Shown piece after piece: positions 56,103 to 64,000 of a stretch of 64,000 bases of DNA (within the stretch, counting starts at the first letter, position 1; each line of letters starts with the position of its first letter). Position numbers and translations under genes: made by a program. The stretch covers positions 6,646,001-6,710,000 of the forward strand of contig NZ_JADPZX010000001.1 of the NCBI RefSeq assembly GCF_015712165.1, read 5' to 3'. The notes beneath the pieces were generated by a model. It ran no database searches and had not been told where the DNA came from. It was given only the letters and a program-made list of their open reading frames with translations. Origin of the DNA: Streptomyces spinoverrucosus (GTDB lineage: Bacteria > Actinomycetota > Actinomycetes > Streptomycetales > Streptomycetaceae).

Positions 56103-56211
56103 CCGTTCAACGGGGTCTTGACCGCTCAACGGGTCTTGACCGTACGACGGGGGGCTTGACCGTACGGCGGGGCTTGACCGTACGACGGGGGCTTGACCGT
56201 ACGGCGGGGGC
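56099..56211 (+). repeat. Six-copy TTGACCG tandem repeat (18-20 bp units)
   Basis: Units start at 56099, 56118, 56136, 56156, 56174 and 56193. The first two read TTGACCGTTCAACGGGGTC-like; the last four read TTGACCGTACGRCGGGGGC-like with variable G runs. Each unit contains TTGACC, a good -35 hexamer, and GTACGGC/GTACGAC. The array overlaps the acetyltransferase stop and ends 32 bases before the antiporter start. Not CRISPR: no spacers. Confidence 0.9.
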
Positions 56212-56243
56212 TCGCAGACCGTCCAGATCTCGGAGTGCTGACC

Positions 56244-57830
56244 GTGGATCAGTTGGCCCTGTTGTTCGTGCTGTTGCTCGGGGCCGTGGTGAGTGTCCCG
56301 GTCGGGGATCGGCTGCGGCTGCCGGCGCCGGTGCTGATGACGCTGCTGGGCATCGTGCTCGCGCTCCTCGACTTCGTACCGAACGTCAGTATTCCGCCCG
56401 ACCTGATCCTGCCGCTGCTGTTGCCGCCGCTGCTCTACGCCGCCGTACGGCGCACGTCCTGGCGGCAGTTCACGGCCAACATCCGGCCGATCCTTCTGCT
56501 GGCCGTGGCGTTGGTGTTCGTCACCATGGTGTGTGTGGCCGCCGTCGCCCACGCGATCGTGCCGGGGCTGCCGATCGCCGCCGCCGTGGCGCTCGGAGCG
56601 CTGGTCGCGCCGCCCGATCCGGTCGCGGCGACCGCCGTCGCGGGCCAGTTGGGGCTGCCGCGGCGACTGGTGTCGATCCTGGAGGGCGAGGGACTCTTCA
56701 ACGACGTGACGGCCATCGTGCTGTATCACGTGGCGATCGCGGCGGCGGTCAGCGGGACGTTCTCGCCGTGGGAGGCCGGTGGCCAGCTGGTGTTGTCCGC
56801 CGTGGTCGCGGTGGCCGTCGGGCTGGCGCTCGGCTGGGGCGCCAACAAGCTGATGGACGTGCTTGGCGACGCGACCCTGCAGATCAGTCTGACGCTGCTG
56901 GTGCCGTACGCGTCCTATGTGCTGGCCGAGGAGCTGCACGGGTCCGGGGTGCTCGCCGTGCTCACCACCGCGTTGTTCCTCGCCGAGTACGCGAGTGATC
57001 CCGACGACGTGGTGACGCGGCTCGCCGGGCACACCTTCTGGGACATCGTCGACACCCTGGTCACGGGCGTCGCGTTCGGGCTGATCGGGCTGGAGCTGCA
57101 CAACGCGATCCGGACGGCGTCCGGGCGGTGGGGTGAGCTGCTGGGGTGGTCGGCGGCGATCGTGGGGGTCGTCGTACTGGTGCGGCTGGTGTGGCTGTTG
57201 CCGGCCACGTGGCTCACCAAGCGGTTGCATGCCAGGCGGGACTACGACGAGGAGGTCCCGATGAGCTGGCGCGAGACCGTGGTGATGTGGTGGTCGGGGA
57301 TGCGGGGGGTCGCGTCCGTGGCGTTGGCGCTCGCGATTCCGCTGCGGACGGAGGGCGGGGAGGCCTTTCCCAACCGGGACGAGATCGTGTTCGTCGCGTT
57401 CGGGGTGATCATGGCGACGCTGGTGGTGCAGGGGCTGAGCCTGCCGTGGCTGGTACGGCGGTTGGGGGTGCGGGCGGACACGGCGCGGGAGAAGGAGTTC
57501 GAGCGGGCGCTGGCGGTGCGGGCCGCCAAGGCGGCGAAGCGGAGGTTGCGGGAGATCGAGGAGGTGGAGGAGTTGCCGGACGAGGTGTCCGAGCGGATGT
57601 TGCGGCGGGCGTTCGACATCGGGTGGCGGATCAGTCCGGAGTTGGGGGAGGACGAGCGGCGGGAGGGGCATGAGCGGCGGGCGCGGAGGGTGCGGCGGTT
57701 GCGGCGGATCGAGAGGGAGATGCTGAGTGCGGCGCGGCATGAGGTGTTGGCGGCGCGGAGTGAGGTGGGGGCCGATCCGGAGGTGGTGGATCGTGTGTTG
57801 CGGCAGCTTGATGTGCATAGTTTGAGGTGA
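56244..57830 (+). CDS. CPA1-type Na+/H+ antiporter
   Basis: 528 residues. About twelve transmembrane helices with the CPA1 motifs VAPPDPVAATAV (ion-binding Asp) and LEGEGLFNDVTAIVLYHVAIA, plus WWSGMRGVASVALALAIPL. A long charged cytoplasmic tail follows (ARRVRRLRRIEREMLSAARHEVLAARSEV). It exchanges Na+ or K+ for protons. GTG 56244 (VDQLALLFVLLLG) is preferred because upstream in-frame TTG 56193 lies inside the tandem repeat. Confidence 0.93.
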   Translation: MDQLALLFVLLLGAVVSVPVGDRLRLPAPVLMTLLGIVLALLDFVPNVSIPPDLILPLLLPPLLYAAVRRTSWRQFTANIRPILLLAVALVFVTMVCVAAVAHAIVPGLPIAAAVALGALVAPPDPVAATAVAGQLGLPRRLVSILEGEGLFNDVTAIVLYHVAIAAAVSGTFSPWEAGGQLVLSAVVAVAVGLALGWGANKLMDVLGDATLQISLTLLVPYASYVLAEELHGSGVLAVLTTALFLAEYASDPDDVVTRLAGHTFWDIVDTLVTGVAFGLIGLELHNAIRTASGRWGELLGWSAAIVGVVVLVRLVWLLPATWLTKRLHARRDYDEEVPMSWRETVVMWWSGMRGVASVALALAIPLRTEGGEAFPNRDEIVFVAFGVIMATLVVQGLSLPWLVRRLGVRADTAREKEFERALAVRAAKAAKRRLREIEEVEELPDEVSERMLRRAFDIGWRISPELGEDERREGHERRARRVRRLRRIEREMLSAARHEVLAARSEVGADPEVVDRVLRQLDVHSLR

Positions 57831-57930
57831 TCTCCCGCCCGCGCACCGCCCGCTTCCAGTTGGGCAGGAGGTGAACGTCGCCCGTGGGGGCTCAGCGCCG
57901 GCGGCGGCTTTCCGCCGTCGTGGCGGCGTT

Positions 57931-57991
57931 GTGCGCAGTGCGCCGTTCTCTCGGTGGCGTCGTGCGCGGTTTGCCGTCGTCTCGGTGGCGT
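57931..57991 (+). repeat. Two-copy 31-bp direct repeat in G/T-rich intergenic DNA
   Basis: Copies at 57931-57960 and 57962-57991 begin GTGCGC and end TCTCGGTGGCGT, identical at 25 of 30 positions. The surrounding 57831-58036 stretch between the antiporter and MscS genes holds no gene. GGCGGCTTTCCGCC near 57902-57915 could be a terminator; the rest is T/G-rich. Confidence 0.65.
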
Positions 57992-58036
57992 GCCGTGTTG
58001 TGGGTGTTTTAGTGGTGTTGTGGTGGGTTTGGGGGG

Positions 58037-59158
58037 TCAGAATCGGTCTGGCCTTGGGGTGTCCGTTGCTCGGCGCTGGGGGGTGCCGTCCGGGGACGGG
58101 CGGCGGCCGTTGGCGCCTGGAGGGAGGGTCGCGTCGGCCGTGTTGACGCGGGGCAGGGCGTACGGGTGTTCCTGGATCAGCCAGGCGATCATCCGCTCGC
58201 GGACCGCGACCCGTACCGTCCAGACGTCGTCCGCGTCCTTCGCCGTCAACAGGGCCCGTACCTCCATGGTGTTGGGTGTGGTGTCCGTCACGTCCAGGCC
58301 GTAGGCGCGGCCGTCCCAGGCGGGGCACTCGCGCAGGATGTCGCGGAGCTTCTCGCGCATCGCGGCCACGGGGGCGGTGTGGTCGAGGTGCCAGTAGACG
58401 ATGCCGGTCATCTGCGGGGTGCCGCGCGACCAGTTCTCGAAGGGCTTGGACGTGAAGTACGACACCGGCATCGTGATCCGGCGCTCGTCCCACGTGCGGA
58501 CCGTGAGGTACGTGAGGGTGATCTCCTCGACCGTGCCCCACTCACCGTCCACCACGACCGTGTCCCCTATGCGCACCATGTCGCCGAACGCGATCTGCAG
58601 CCCCGCGAACATGTTGCTCAGCGTGGACTGCGCCGCCACACCGGCGACGATGCCGAGGATGCCGGCCGAGGCCAGCAGCGAGGCGCCGGCCGCGCGCATC
58701 GCGGGGAACGTCAGCAGCATCGCCGCGACGGCCACCACGCCGACGACCGCCGCGACCACCCGCATGATCAGCGTCACCTGGGTCCGTACCCGGCGGACCC
58801 GGGCCGGGTCACGCTGGGCGCGGGAGCTGGCGTAGCGCGTGTACGACGTCTCCACGACCGCCGCCGCGATCCGGATCACCAGCCAGGCCGCCGACCCGAT
58901 CAGCACCAGCGTGAGCGCCTGGCCGACGCCGACCCGGTGGTCCTGGAGCAGCTGCGCCTCGTCGTACGACCCTCTGAGCAGGGCGGCGCACAGCACGAGC
59001 TGGTAGGGGATGCGGCCCCGGCGCAGCAGGCCCCACAGGGGGGTCTCCGGGTGCCGTTCGTCGGCCTTGCGCAGCAGCCGGTCGGTGGCCCAGCCGATGA
59101 GCAGGCCGAGCAGGACCGAGCCGCCGATCACGATGAGGGGGCGGAGCAGGTTCTCCAT
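58037..59158 (-). CDS. MscS-type mechanosensitive channel
   Basis: 373 residues. Five N-terminal hydrophobic segments precede the pore region (AGASLLASAGILGIVAGVAAQSTLSNMFAGLQIAF), the signature of MscS. The beta domain follows (GDTVVVDGEWGTVEEITLTYLTVRTWDERRITMPVSYFTSKPFENWSR). It should gate under membrane tension to release solutes on osmotic downshift. Location next to a Na+/H+ antiporter suggests a small osmotic/ionic balance neighbourhood, though the genes are convergent. The C-terminal 25 residues are disordered. Confidence 0.92.
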   Translation of the reverse strand: MENLLRPLIVIGGSVLLGLLIGWATDRLLRKADERHPETPLWGLLRRGRIPYQLVLCAALLRGSYDEAQLLQDHRVGVGQALTLVLIGSAAWLVIRIAAAVVETSYTRYASSRAQRDPARVRRVRTQVTLIMRVVAAVVGVVAVAAMLLTFPAMRAAGASLLASAGILGIVAGVAAQSTLSNMFAGLQIAFGDMVRIGDTVVVDGEWGTVEEITLTYLTVRTWDERRITMPVSYFTSKPFENWSRGTPQMTGIVYWHLDHTAPVAAMREKLRDILRECPAWDGRAYGLDVTDTTPNTMEVRALLTAKDADDVWTVRVAVRERMIAWLIQEHPYALPRVNTADATLPPGANGRRPSPDGTPQRRATDTPRPDRF

Positions 59159-59265
59159 GCCCTCGAACGTAACCAGTCCTTGGGGGTGGTGAACATGTGA
59201 GTTCGCGGCGGATCGGGGTAGTGCCCCGGACCTGCGTTGTCGTACCCGGCTGGCACCATGGCCTC

Positions 59266-59835
59266 ATGAACATCATGCTGTTTCACTCGACCTACGGCCT
59301 CAGACCCGCGGTGCGCGCCGCGGCGGACCGGCTGCGCACGGCCGGTCACGAGGTGTGGACGCCGGACCTCTTCGAGGGGCGCACGTTCGAGACGGCCGAG
59401 GACGGCATGGCGTTCAAGGAGGAGGTCGGCAAGGACGAGTTGCTGAAGCGGGCCGTGCTGGCCGCCGCGCCGTACTCGGAGCGCGGGCTGGTGTACGCCG
59501 GGTTCTCGCTCGGCGCCTCGGTCGCGCAGACCCTCGCGCTGGGCGACGACAAGGCGCGCGGGCTGCTGCTCCTGCACGGCACGTCGGACCTCGCGCCGAA
59601 CGTCTCGGTGGACGACCTGCCGGTGCAGTTGCACGTCGCCGAGCCGGACCCGTTCGAGACGGACGACTGGCTCAGCGCCTGGTATCTGCAGATGCGCCGG
59701 GCCGGTGCGGACGTGGAGATCTACCGGTACGCCGGGGCCGGGCACCTGTACACCGACCCCGAGCTCCCGGACTACGACGAGGAGGCCGCCGAGGCCACCT
59801 GGCGGGTGGCGCTCGGCTTCCTCGACAGTCTCTGA
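59266..59835 (+). CDS. Dienelactone-hydrolase-like alpha/beta hydrolase
   Basis: 189 residues. FHSTYGLRPAVRAAADRLRTAGHEVWTPDLFEG opens the fold; the nucleophile elbow reads YAGFSLGAS, placing Ser where dienelactone hydrolases carry Cys. Acid and base lie in VAEPDPFETDDWL and YAGAGHLYTDPELPDYDEEAA. Substrate unknown. ATG 59266 starts the conserved frame; an upstream in-frame stretch lacks similarity. It converges on phoD. Confidence 0.88.
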   Translation: MNIMLFHSTYGLRPAVRAAADRLRTAGHEVWTPDLFEGRTFETAEDGMAFKEEVGKDELLKRAVLAAAPYSERGLVYAGFSLGASVAQTLALGDDKARGLLLLHGTSDLAPNVSVDDLPVQLHVAEPDPFETDDWLSAWYLQMRRAGADVEIYRYAGAGHLYTDPELPDYDEEAAEATWRVALGFLDSL

Positions 59836-59856
59836 GACGCCCGGAAGGACCGGCTG

Positions 59857-61518
59857 TTACACCGGGTCGTACGTCCGCTCGACCTTCTGCGTGCCGCTGC
59901 GGGTGCGGTAGGAGCGGCTCCAGGAGGCCGTCGCACTGGCCTTGGTGCGGTCGGAGAGGACGTAGTAGTCCATCTGCGCGCGCTCGGCGGTGATGTCCAG
60001 GACGCCGTAGCCGTGACGGTCGGTGTCGACCCAGTGGACATGCCGGTTGGCCGCGCGGATGACCGGCGAGGCAAGGGCGGAGACGGTGCCCTCGGGGACC
60101 TTCACGAGGTCGTCGAGGTTGTCGGACGTGACCGAGGTGACCACGAACTCCGTGGCGGCGGACGCCGACAGCGGGTACGTACCGGCGTTCACCGGCACGT
60201 CGTTGGCCCACGCCATGTGGATGTCGCCGGTGAGGAAGACCGTGTTGCGGATCGCGTTCGAGCGCAGGTGGGCGAGGAGTTCGCGGCGGTCGTCGGTGTA
60301 GCCGTCCCACTGGTCGGTGTTGATGGCCAGGCCCTCCTGCGGCAGGCCCAGCAGCTTGGCCAGCGGCTTCAGCAGCTCGGCGGAGAGGGACCCGATGGCG
60401 AACGGCGAGATCATCACCGAGTTGCCGACCAGCCGCCAGGTGGTGTCGGAGGACTTCAGGCCCGCCTTCAGCCAGTCGAGTTGGGCGCGCCCGGTGAGCG
60501 TGCGGTCCGGGTCGTCGACGTCGCCGTTGCCGATGGCGGCCTGCTGCGAGCGGAAGGAGCGCAGGTCGAGCAGGGAGAGGTCGGCGAGCTTGCCGAAGCG
60601 CAGCCGGCGGTAGGTGGTGCCGGCGATGGCCGGGCGGACGGGCATCCACTCGAAGTAGGCCTGCTTGGCGGCGGCCTGGCGGGCCGCCCAGGTGCCCTCG
60701 GCGCCCTCGGTGTGGTTCTCGGCGCCGCCGGACCAGGTGTCGTTGGCTATCTCGTGGTCGTCCCAGATCGCCACGACGGGGGCGGTGGCGTGCAGCGCCT
60801 GGAGGTCCGGGTCGGTCTTGTAACGGCCGTGCCGGATGCGGTAGTCGGCGAGGGTGACGATCTCGTGCGCGGGGGCGTGCGAGCGCACGGAGGTGCCCCG
60901 GGTGCCGTACTCGCCCGCCGGGTACTCGTAGATGTAGTCGCCGAGGTGCAGCCAGGCGTCCAGGTCGCCGCGGGCGGCGAGGTGGCGGTACGCGGAGAAG
61001 TAGCCGGCCTCCCAGTTGGCGCAGGAGACCACGCCGAAGCGCAGGCCCGCGACGGCCGCGTCGGTGGCGGGGGCGGTGCGGGCGCGGCCGGGCGGGGAGT
61101 CGGTGCCGCCGGCGGAGAAGCGGAACCAGTAGTCGGTGGCGGGCGCGAGGCCGCGGATGTCGGCCTTGACCGTGTGGTCGGAGGCGGCGGTCGCCGTGGT
61201 GGAGCCCTTGGCGACGATGTTCGTGAACGCCTTGTCCCTGGCCACGATCCAGCTGACCTCGGTGTCCGGGCCGAGTCCGGAGCCGGGCGTCGCCTCGGTG
61301 GTGGGCGTCACCCGGGTCCACAGCAGGATGCCGTCCGGGAGGGGGTCACCGGAGGCGACGCCGTGCAGGAAGGCGGGGGTCCCGGTGGCCGCGCGGGCGG
61401 GCAGGGCACCGGCGAGCGGGGCGGCGAGGACGGCTCCGGCGGCGGCCGCCTTGACGACCGTACGGCGGCGCGGAGCGGGAGAGTTGAGGCCCGTGTTGGG
61501 TCTGTTTCGACTGGTCAC
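59857..61518 (-). CDS. phoD: Tat-exported PhoD-type alkaline phosphatase/phosphodiesterase
   Basis: 553 residues. A twin-arginine signal is visible: RRRTVVK at residues 17-23, then a hydrophobic stretch and ARA. The mature protein has a PhoD N-terminal domain ([23 protein letters not shown]) and a metallophosphatase core with [41 protein letters not shown] and LTGDIHMAW. It releases phosphate from esters outside the cell and in Streptomyces belongs to the PhoP regulon; no certain PHO box was identified here. GTG 61518. An 18-bp palindrome lies just upstream. Confidence 0.94.
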   Translation of the reverse strand: MTSRNRPNTGLNSPAPRRRTVVKAAAAGAVLAAPLAGALPARAATGTPAFLHGVASGDPLPDGILLWTRVTPTTEATPGSGLGPDTEVSWIVARDKAFTNIVAKGSTTATAASDHTVKADIRGLAPATDYWFRFSAGGTDSPPGRARTAPATDAAVAGLRFGVVSCANWEAGYFSAYRHLAARGDLDAWLHLGDYIYEYPAGEYGTRGTSVRSHAPAHEIVTLADYRIRHGRYKTDPDLQALHATAPVVAIWDDHEIANDTWSGGAENHTEGAEGTWAARQAAAKQAYFEWMPVRPAIAGTTYRRLRFGKLADLSLLDLRSFRSQQAAIGNGDVDDPDRTLTGRAQLDWLKAGLKSSDTTWRLVGNSVMISPFAIGSLSAELLKPLAKLLGLPQEGLAINTDQWDGYTDDRRELLAHLRSNAIRNTVFLTGDIHMAWANDVPVNAGTYPLSASAATEFVVTSVTSDNLDDLVKVPEGTVSALASPVIRAANRHVHWVDTDRHGYGVLDITAERAQMDYYVLSDRTKASATASWSRSYRTRSGTQKVERTYDPV

Positions 61519-61521
61519 GGG

Positions 61522-61539
61522 CGATCAGATTACTGATCG
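61522..61539. promoter_or_regulatory. 18-bp palindrome upstream of phoD
   Basis: CGATCAG-ATTA-CTGATCG is a perfect inverted repeat four bases before the phoD start codon. It overlaps the expected ribosome binding or core promoter region, so it may be an operator or a small hairpin that limits initiation. Confidence 0.5.
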
Positions 61540-61570
61540 GTAGCGCTTTCGGTAAGGCGCGGGTGTGCGA

Positions 61571-61604
61571 AGAGCGGGCGAACCGGGAAGAGTTCGCCCG
61601 CTCT
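61571..61604 (-). terminator. Hairpin after the DsbA-like gene
   Basis: AGAGCGGGCGAAC (61571-61583) pairs with GTTCGCCCGCTCT (61592-61604). It lies 52 bases past the DsbA-like stop on the minus strand, between it and phoD. TTTCGTC follows on the plus strand. Confidence 0.75.
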
Positions 61605-61655
61605 TTCGTCGTGCTTCCGTACGGCGTTACCGCCTGACGGCGTGTTACCCAGGTG

Positions 61656-62456
61656 CTACTTGGTGACGCCCGCGTCCTTGAGGGCCGTCTCCCACTCGGC
61701 GACGGTGCTCGGGTTCTCGATCACCTTGTCGTTGATCTTGATGGTGGGGGTCGACTTGACGTCCTTGGTGTCGTCGAAGGACTGGCTCATCTTCATGGCC
61801 CAGGCGTCGTACGTGCCCTTCTCGACGGCGTCCTGGAACTTCTTGTTGTTCTTCAGCGCGTCCACCGTGTTCGCCACCTTGATCAGGTAGTCGTCCTTGG
61901 AGAACTCATCGGTGGACTCCTCCGGGTGGTACTCCGCCGAGTACAGCGCGGTCTTGTAGTCCAGGAACGCCTCGGGACCGACGTTCAGCGCGGCGCCGAG
62001 TGCGCTCAGGGCGTTCTTGGAGCCCTCGCCGCCGAGGTTGCCGTCGAGGAAGGTGCCGAGGGTGAAGGAGAGCTTGTAGTCGCCGTCCTCCATGCCCTTG
62101 TTGACGGTCTCGCCGACGGTCTGCTCGAAGGAGGCGCAGGCCGGGCAGCGCGGGTCCTCGTAGAGGTGGACCACGTTGTCGGACTTGGAGTCGCCGACCA
62201 GGACCGTGGTGCCGTTCTTGCCGGAGGTGTTGGCGGGGGCGACGACCTTGGCGTCGGCGGCCGCCTCCCACGCGCTGGGCTGGTTGGTCTGGACGACGGC
62301 GTAGCCGATGCCGCCGGCCGCGGCGAGGACGCCGACGACCGAGCAGGCCACGATGATCTGGCGCTTGACCTTGGCGCGCTGTGCCTCGCGCTCGCGTTCG
62401 GCGCGGAGGCGTTCGCGGGCGGCGGATTTTGCGGCCTGGCTGTTTCGCTTGCTCAT
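61656..62456 (-). CDS. Membrane-anchored DsbA-like thioredoxin-fold oxidoreductase
   Basis: 266 residues. A basic, helical cytoplasmic N-terminus (SAARERLRAEREREAQRAKVKRQ) and one transmembrane helix (IIVACSVVGVLAAAGGIGYAVV, residues 34-55) anchor an extracytoplasmic thioredoxin-like domain. The active site is CPAC (in YEDPRCPACASFEQ, near residue 106) and the cis-Pro loop is KSTPTIKIND. It should form or isomerise disulfides in secreted proteins. The membrane protein gene at 62638 lies just upstream on the same strand and could be its partner. Confidence 0.9.
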   Translation of the reverse strand: MSKRNSQAAKSAARERLRAEREREAQRAKVKRQIIVACSVVGVLAAAGGIGYAVVQTNQPSAWEAAADAKVVAPANTSGKNGTTVLVGDSKSDNVVHLYEDPRCPACASFEQTVGETVNKGMEDGDYKLSFTLGTFLDGNLGGEGSKNALSALGAALNVGPEAFLDYKTALYSAEYHPEESTDEFSKDDYLIKVANTVDALKNNKKFQDAVEKGTYDAWAMKMSQSFDDTKDVKSTPTIKINDKVIENPSTVAEWETALKDAGVTK

Positions 62457-62559
62457 GATTGTTCTCCGGGTGGATTGCGTACGAATGCTTGATGCCGTCG
62501 TGGGCGCGCGCGGCGAAGGGCGCGGCAGGGGGTGTTCGGCGGGTGCGCGTGTGTGGTGT

Positions 62560-62587
62560 GGCTGGTCGCGCAGTTCCCCGAGCCCCT
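62560..62587. repeat. Dispersed Streptomyces intergenic repeat element
   Basis: GGCTGGTCGCGCAGTTCCCC followed by GAGCCCCT matches, to my recollection, an intergenic sequence repeated many times in Streptomyces genomes (usually GCTGGTCGCGCAGTTCCCCG, then CGCCCCT). It lies between the DsbA-like and 62638 genes in a low-complexity stretch. Confidence 0.5.
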
Positions 62588-62637
62588 CAGGTGCGCTGCG
62601 GCGCCGCGCCGATGGAGCGCCCCTGCGTTTGGGCTTC

Positions 62638-63330
62638 TCAGGCGAAGACGGTTGCGCGCGGTGGCCCTCGGCGGCCCACGGAGTGGGTCAGGAGGAGGTC
62701 GCGGGCCGGCGCCGGGCGGTGAGCCGGGCGGGGCAGACGGCGCGGCACCGGGGCCAGGCGTACCGTCACTGCCGCGACCGCCAGCAGCAACGGCCTGAAC
62801 GTCGTCGCGGTGGCCGCGCCCAGCAGCTGGGCCAAGGCTCGCTCGCCGCGGCGGAGCCAGGCCGCGGCCAGGAGGCCGACGCCGGCGTGGGCGGCGAGCA
62901 GGAGCCAGGCGGTGCGCGGGTCGGCGTGGGCGAGGAGGGTGGCGGCGCGGTCGGGGGCGGTGGTTCCGGTCATACGGGCCAGCGGGGTGCCGACCTCGCC
63001 GGCGCACAGGACGTCCAGACCGACCGAGCGCAGCGGGCCGGCGACCGGGCCGCCGGCGCGGCCGTAGCAGGCGTGCTGGCCGGTGGTGAAGAGTGTGTCG
63101 ACTGCCAGTTCGAGAGGGATCAGCAGTGCGGCGATGCCGCCGAGGCGGCGTTCGCGGCTCCCCGCCAGCGCGTAGGCCACTGCGAAGACGCCGGCGGCCG
63201 CTGCCGCCACCGTGCCCAGCGGCAGCGGGACCCCGGACAGCAGCACGTGCGACGCGGTGCCGAGTGTCACGACGAGTGCCGTGAACAGCGCCGCGCGTAC
63301 GGCTCGGAGCGGGGTCCCTGATATGTCCAT
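62638..63330 (-). CDS. Polytopic membrane protein of unknown function
   Basis: 230 residues with about five transmembrane segments (residues 10-30, 38-55, 66-85, 140-160 and 175-195). Two Cys lie in an extracytoplasmic loop (TTGQHACYGRAGG and LDVLCAGEVG), 22 residues apart. The C-terminus is basic and Pro/Arg-rich. No VKOR or DsbB CxxC motif is present. It precedes the DsbA-like gene on the same strand, but 180 bases separate them. ATG 63330 lacks a strong ribosome binding site. Confidence 0.75.
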   Translation of the reverse strand: MDISGTPLRAVRAALFTALVVTLGTASHVLLSGVPLPLGTVAAAAAGVFAVAYALAGSRERRLGGIAALLIPLELAVDTLFTTGQHACYGRAGGPVAGPLRSVGLDVLCAGEVGTPLARMTGTTAPDRAATLLAHADPRTAWLLLAAHAGVGLLAAAWLRRGERALAQLLGAATATTFRPLLLAVAAVTVRLAPVPRRLPRPAHRPAPARDLLLTHSVGRRGPPRATVFA

Positions 63331-63409
63331 CGCGGGGAGAGTGTGTCACGGACTCCGGTAAGGGACTCCTAAAGGGTCCCTGTGAAGTCCTGGGGCGGTC
63401 GGTGGGCGG

Positions 63410-64000
63410 TCACAGGCCGGGGATCCGGCCGTTGCGGAAGAGGTCGACGAAGATCTGGTGGTCGGCACGCGCGCGTGCCCCGTAGCTGTGCGCGAAGTCG
63501 ACCAGCAGCGGCGCGAGGCCCTCCTCGTCGCCCGCGAGGGCCGCGTCGATGGCCCGCTCGGTGGAGAACGGCACCAGCTCGGAGTGGCCGGAGTCGTCGT
63601 CGGCGGCCGAGTGCATGGTGGCCGTGGCGCGGCCCAGGTCGGCGACGACCGCGGCGATCTCCTCCGGGTCGTCGATGTCGCCCCAGTCGAGGTCGACGGC
63701 GTACGGCGACACCTCGGCGACCAGCTGGCCCGCGCCGTCCAGCTCGGTCCAGCCGAGCCACGGGTCGGCGTGCGCCTGGAGGGCGCGCTGGGAGATCACC
63801 GTGCGGTGGCCCTCGTGCTGGAAGTACTCGCGGATCGCCGGGTCCGTGATGTGCCGGGAGACCGCCGGGGTCTGTGCCTGCTTGACGTAGATCACCACGT
63901 CGTTCTCCAGGGCGTCGCTGTTGCCCTCCAGCAGGATGTTGTACGACGGCAGGCCGGCCGAGCCGATGCCGATGCCGCGGCGGCCGACGACGTCCTTCAC
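63410..64000 (-). CDS. DUF2252 protein, C-terminal part (cut by window edge)
   Basis: The last 196 residues are visible; the gene begins beyond 64000. VGRRGIGIGSAGLPSYNILLEG, DVVIYVKQAQTPAVSRH and EYFQHEGHRTVISQRALQAHADPWLGWTELDG are typical of the DUF2252 family, which has a kinase-like (aminoglycoside-phosphotransferase-like) fold of unknown function. The segment EIAAVVADLGRATATMHSAADDD corresponds to the C-lobe helix with the AxxHA-type motif. Nothing more can be said without the N-terminus. Confidence 0.85.
   Translation of the reverse strand: MKDVVGRRGIGIGSAGLPSYNILLEGNSDALENDVVIYVKQAQTPAVSRHITDPAIREYFQHEGHRTVISQRALQAHADPWLGWTELDGAGQLVAEVSPYAVDLDWGDIDDPEEIAAVVADLGRATATMHSAADDDSGHSELVPFSTERAIDAALAGDEEGLAPLLVDFAHSYGARARADHQIFVDLFRNGRIPGL

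Noticed and set aside
56099..56211. CRISPR-like array
   Set aside because: Units are contiguous with no spacers, and no cas genes are in the window.

Overview
This is high-GC actinobacterial DNA, almost certainly from a Streptomyces chromosome. The evidence is the codon usage (strong G/C at third positions, many GTG starts), the gene families (class II DAHP synthase, DUF3040, SAV_6107-type protein, SepF, DivIVA) and the gene order, which matches the division and cell-wall (dcw) region of sequenced Streptomyces. I see no insertion sequence, prophage, CRISPR array, rRNA or tRNA. About 60 protein genes are called.

Region 1 (1-13,990), central and cofactor metabolism. An anthranilate-synthase-type gene runs off the left edge on the minus strand behind a tryptophan leader peptide (three Trp codons) and an attenuator hairpin. 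Opposite it is class II DAHP synthase, so shikimate entry and the tryptophan branch share an intergenic region. Then come an iron-storage pair (bfd with an iron box, converging on bfr), a sulfite-oxidase-like enzyme, a DUF4396 membrane protein that appears frameshifted, endonuclease IV, a PASTA-domain Ser/Thr kinase, a TPP-riboswitch-controlled thiO-thiS-thiG operon, a flavin-dependent reductase, an Rv2175c-like DNA-binding protein, thiE behind a branched RNA structure, and metF.

Region 2 (14,000-29,660), envelope and unknowns. It holds a membrane protein with a Tyr/Gln/Gly-rich tail, a phytoene-desaturase-like flavoenzyme, DUF4126, a G-run-rich gene-free stretch, a TetR/YhgE/degenerate ABC-ATPase block with a 24-bp palindrome upstream, a SAV_6107-type protein, a methyltransferase, DUF3040, the MoxR-DUF58-transglutaminase operon and a beta-carbonic anhydrase.

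Region 3 (29,800-48,080), the dcw cluster, all on the plus strand: rsmH-ftsL-ftsI-murE-murF-mraY-murD-ftsW-murG-ftsQ-ftsZ-pgeF-yggS-sepF-ylmG-divIVA. It makes lipid II, builds the septum (FtsQ/L/I/W/Z, SepF) and drives polar growth (DivIVA). Genes are tightly packed with several 4-base overlaps. The main internal regulatory gap is upstream of ftsZ.

Region 4 (48,080-64,000). ileS lies on the minus strand behind a T-box leader with an ATC specifier and a sequestered Shine-Dalgarno. It is followed by a DksA/TraR zinc-finger protein with a histone-H1-like Lys/Ala repeat arm, then lspA, an RluD-type pseudouridine synthase, a GNAT acetyltransferase, a six-copy TTGACCG tandem repeat, a Na+/H+ antiporter, MscS, a dienelactone-hydrolase-like protein, Tat-exported PhoD, a membrane-anchored DsbA-like protein, a polytopic membrane protein, and the C-terminal part of a DUF2252 protein cut by the right edge.

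Most of this is conserved Streptomyces core. The less explained features are the H1-DksA fusion repeats, the TTGACCG repeat array, the thiE leader structure, the G-run/terminator element at 17.55-17.68 kb, the degenerate ATPase with its palindrome, and the Tyr/Gln-rich tail protein.
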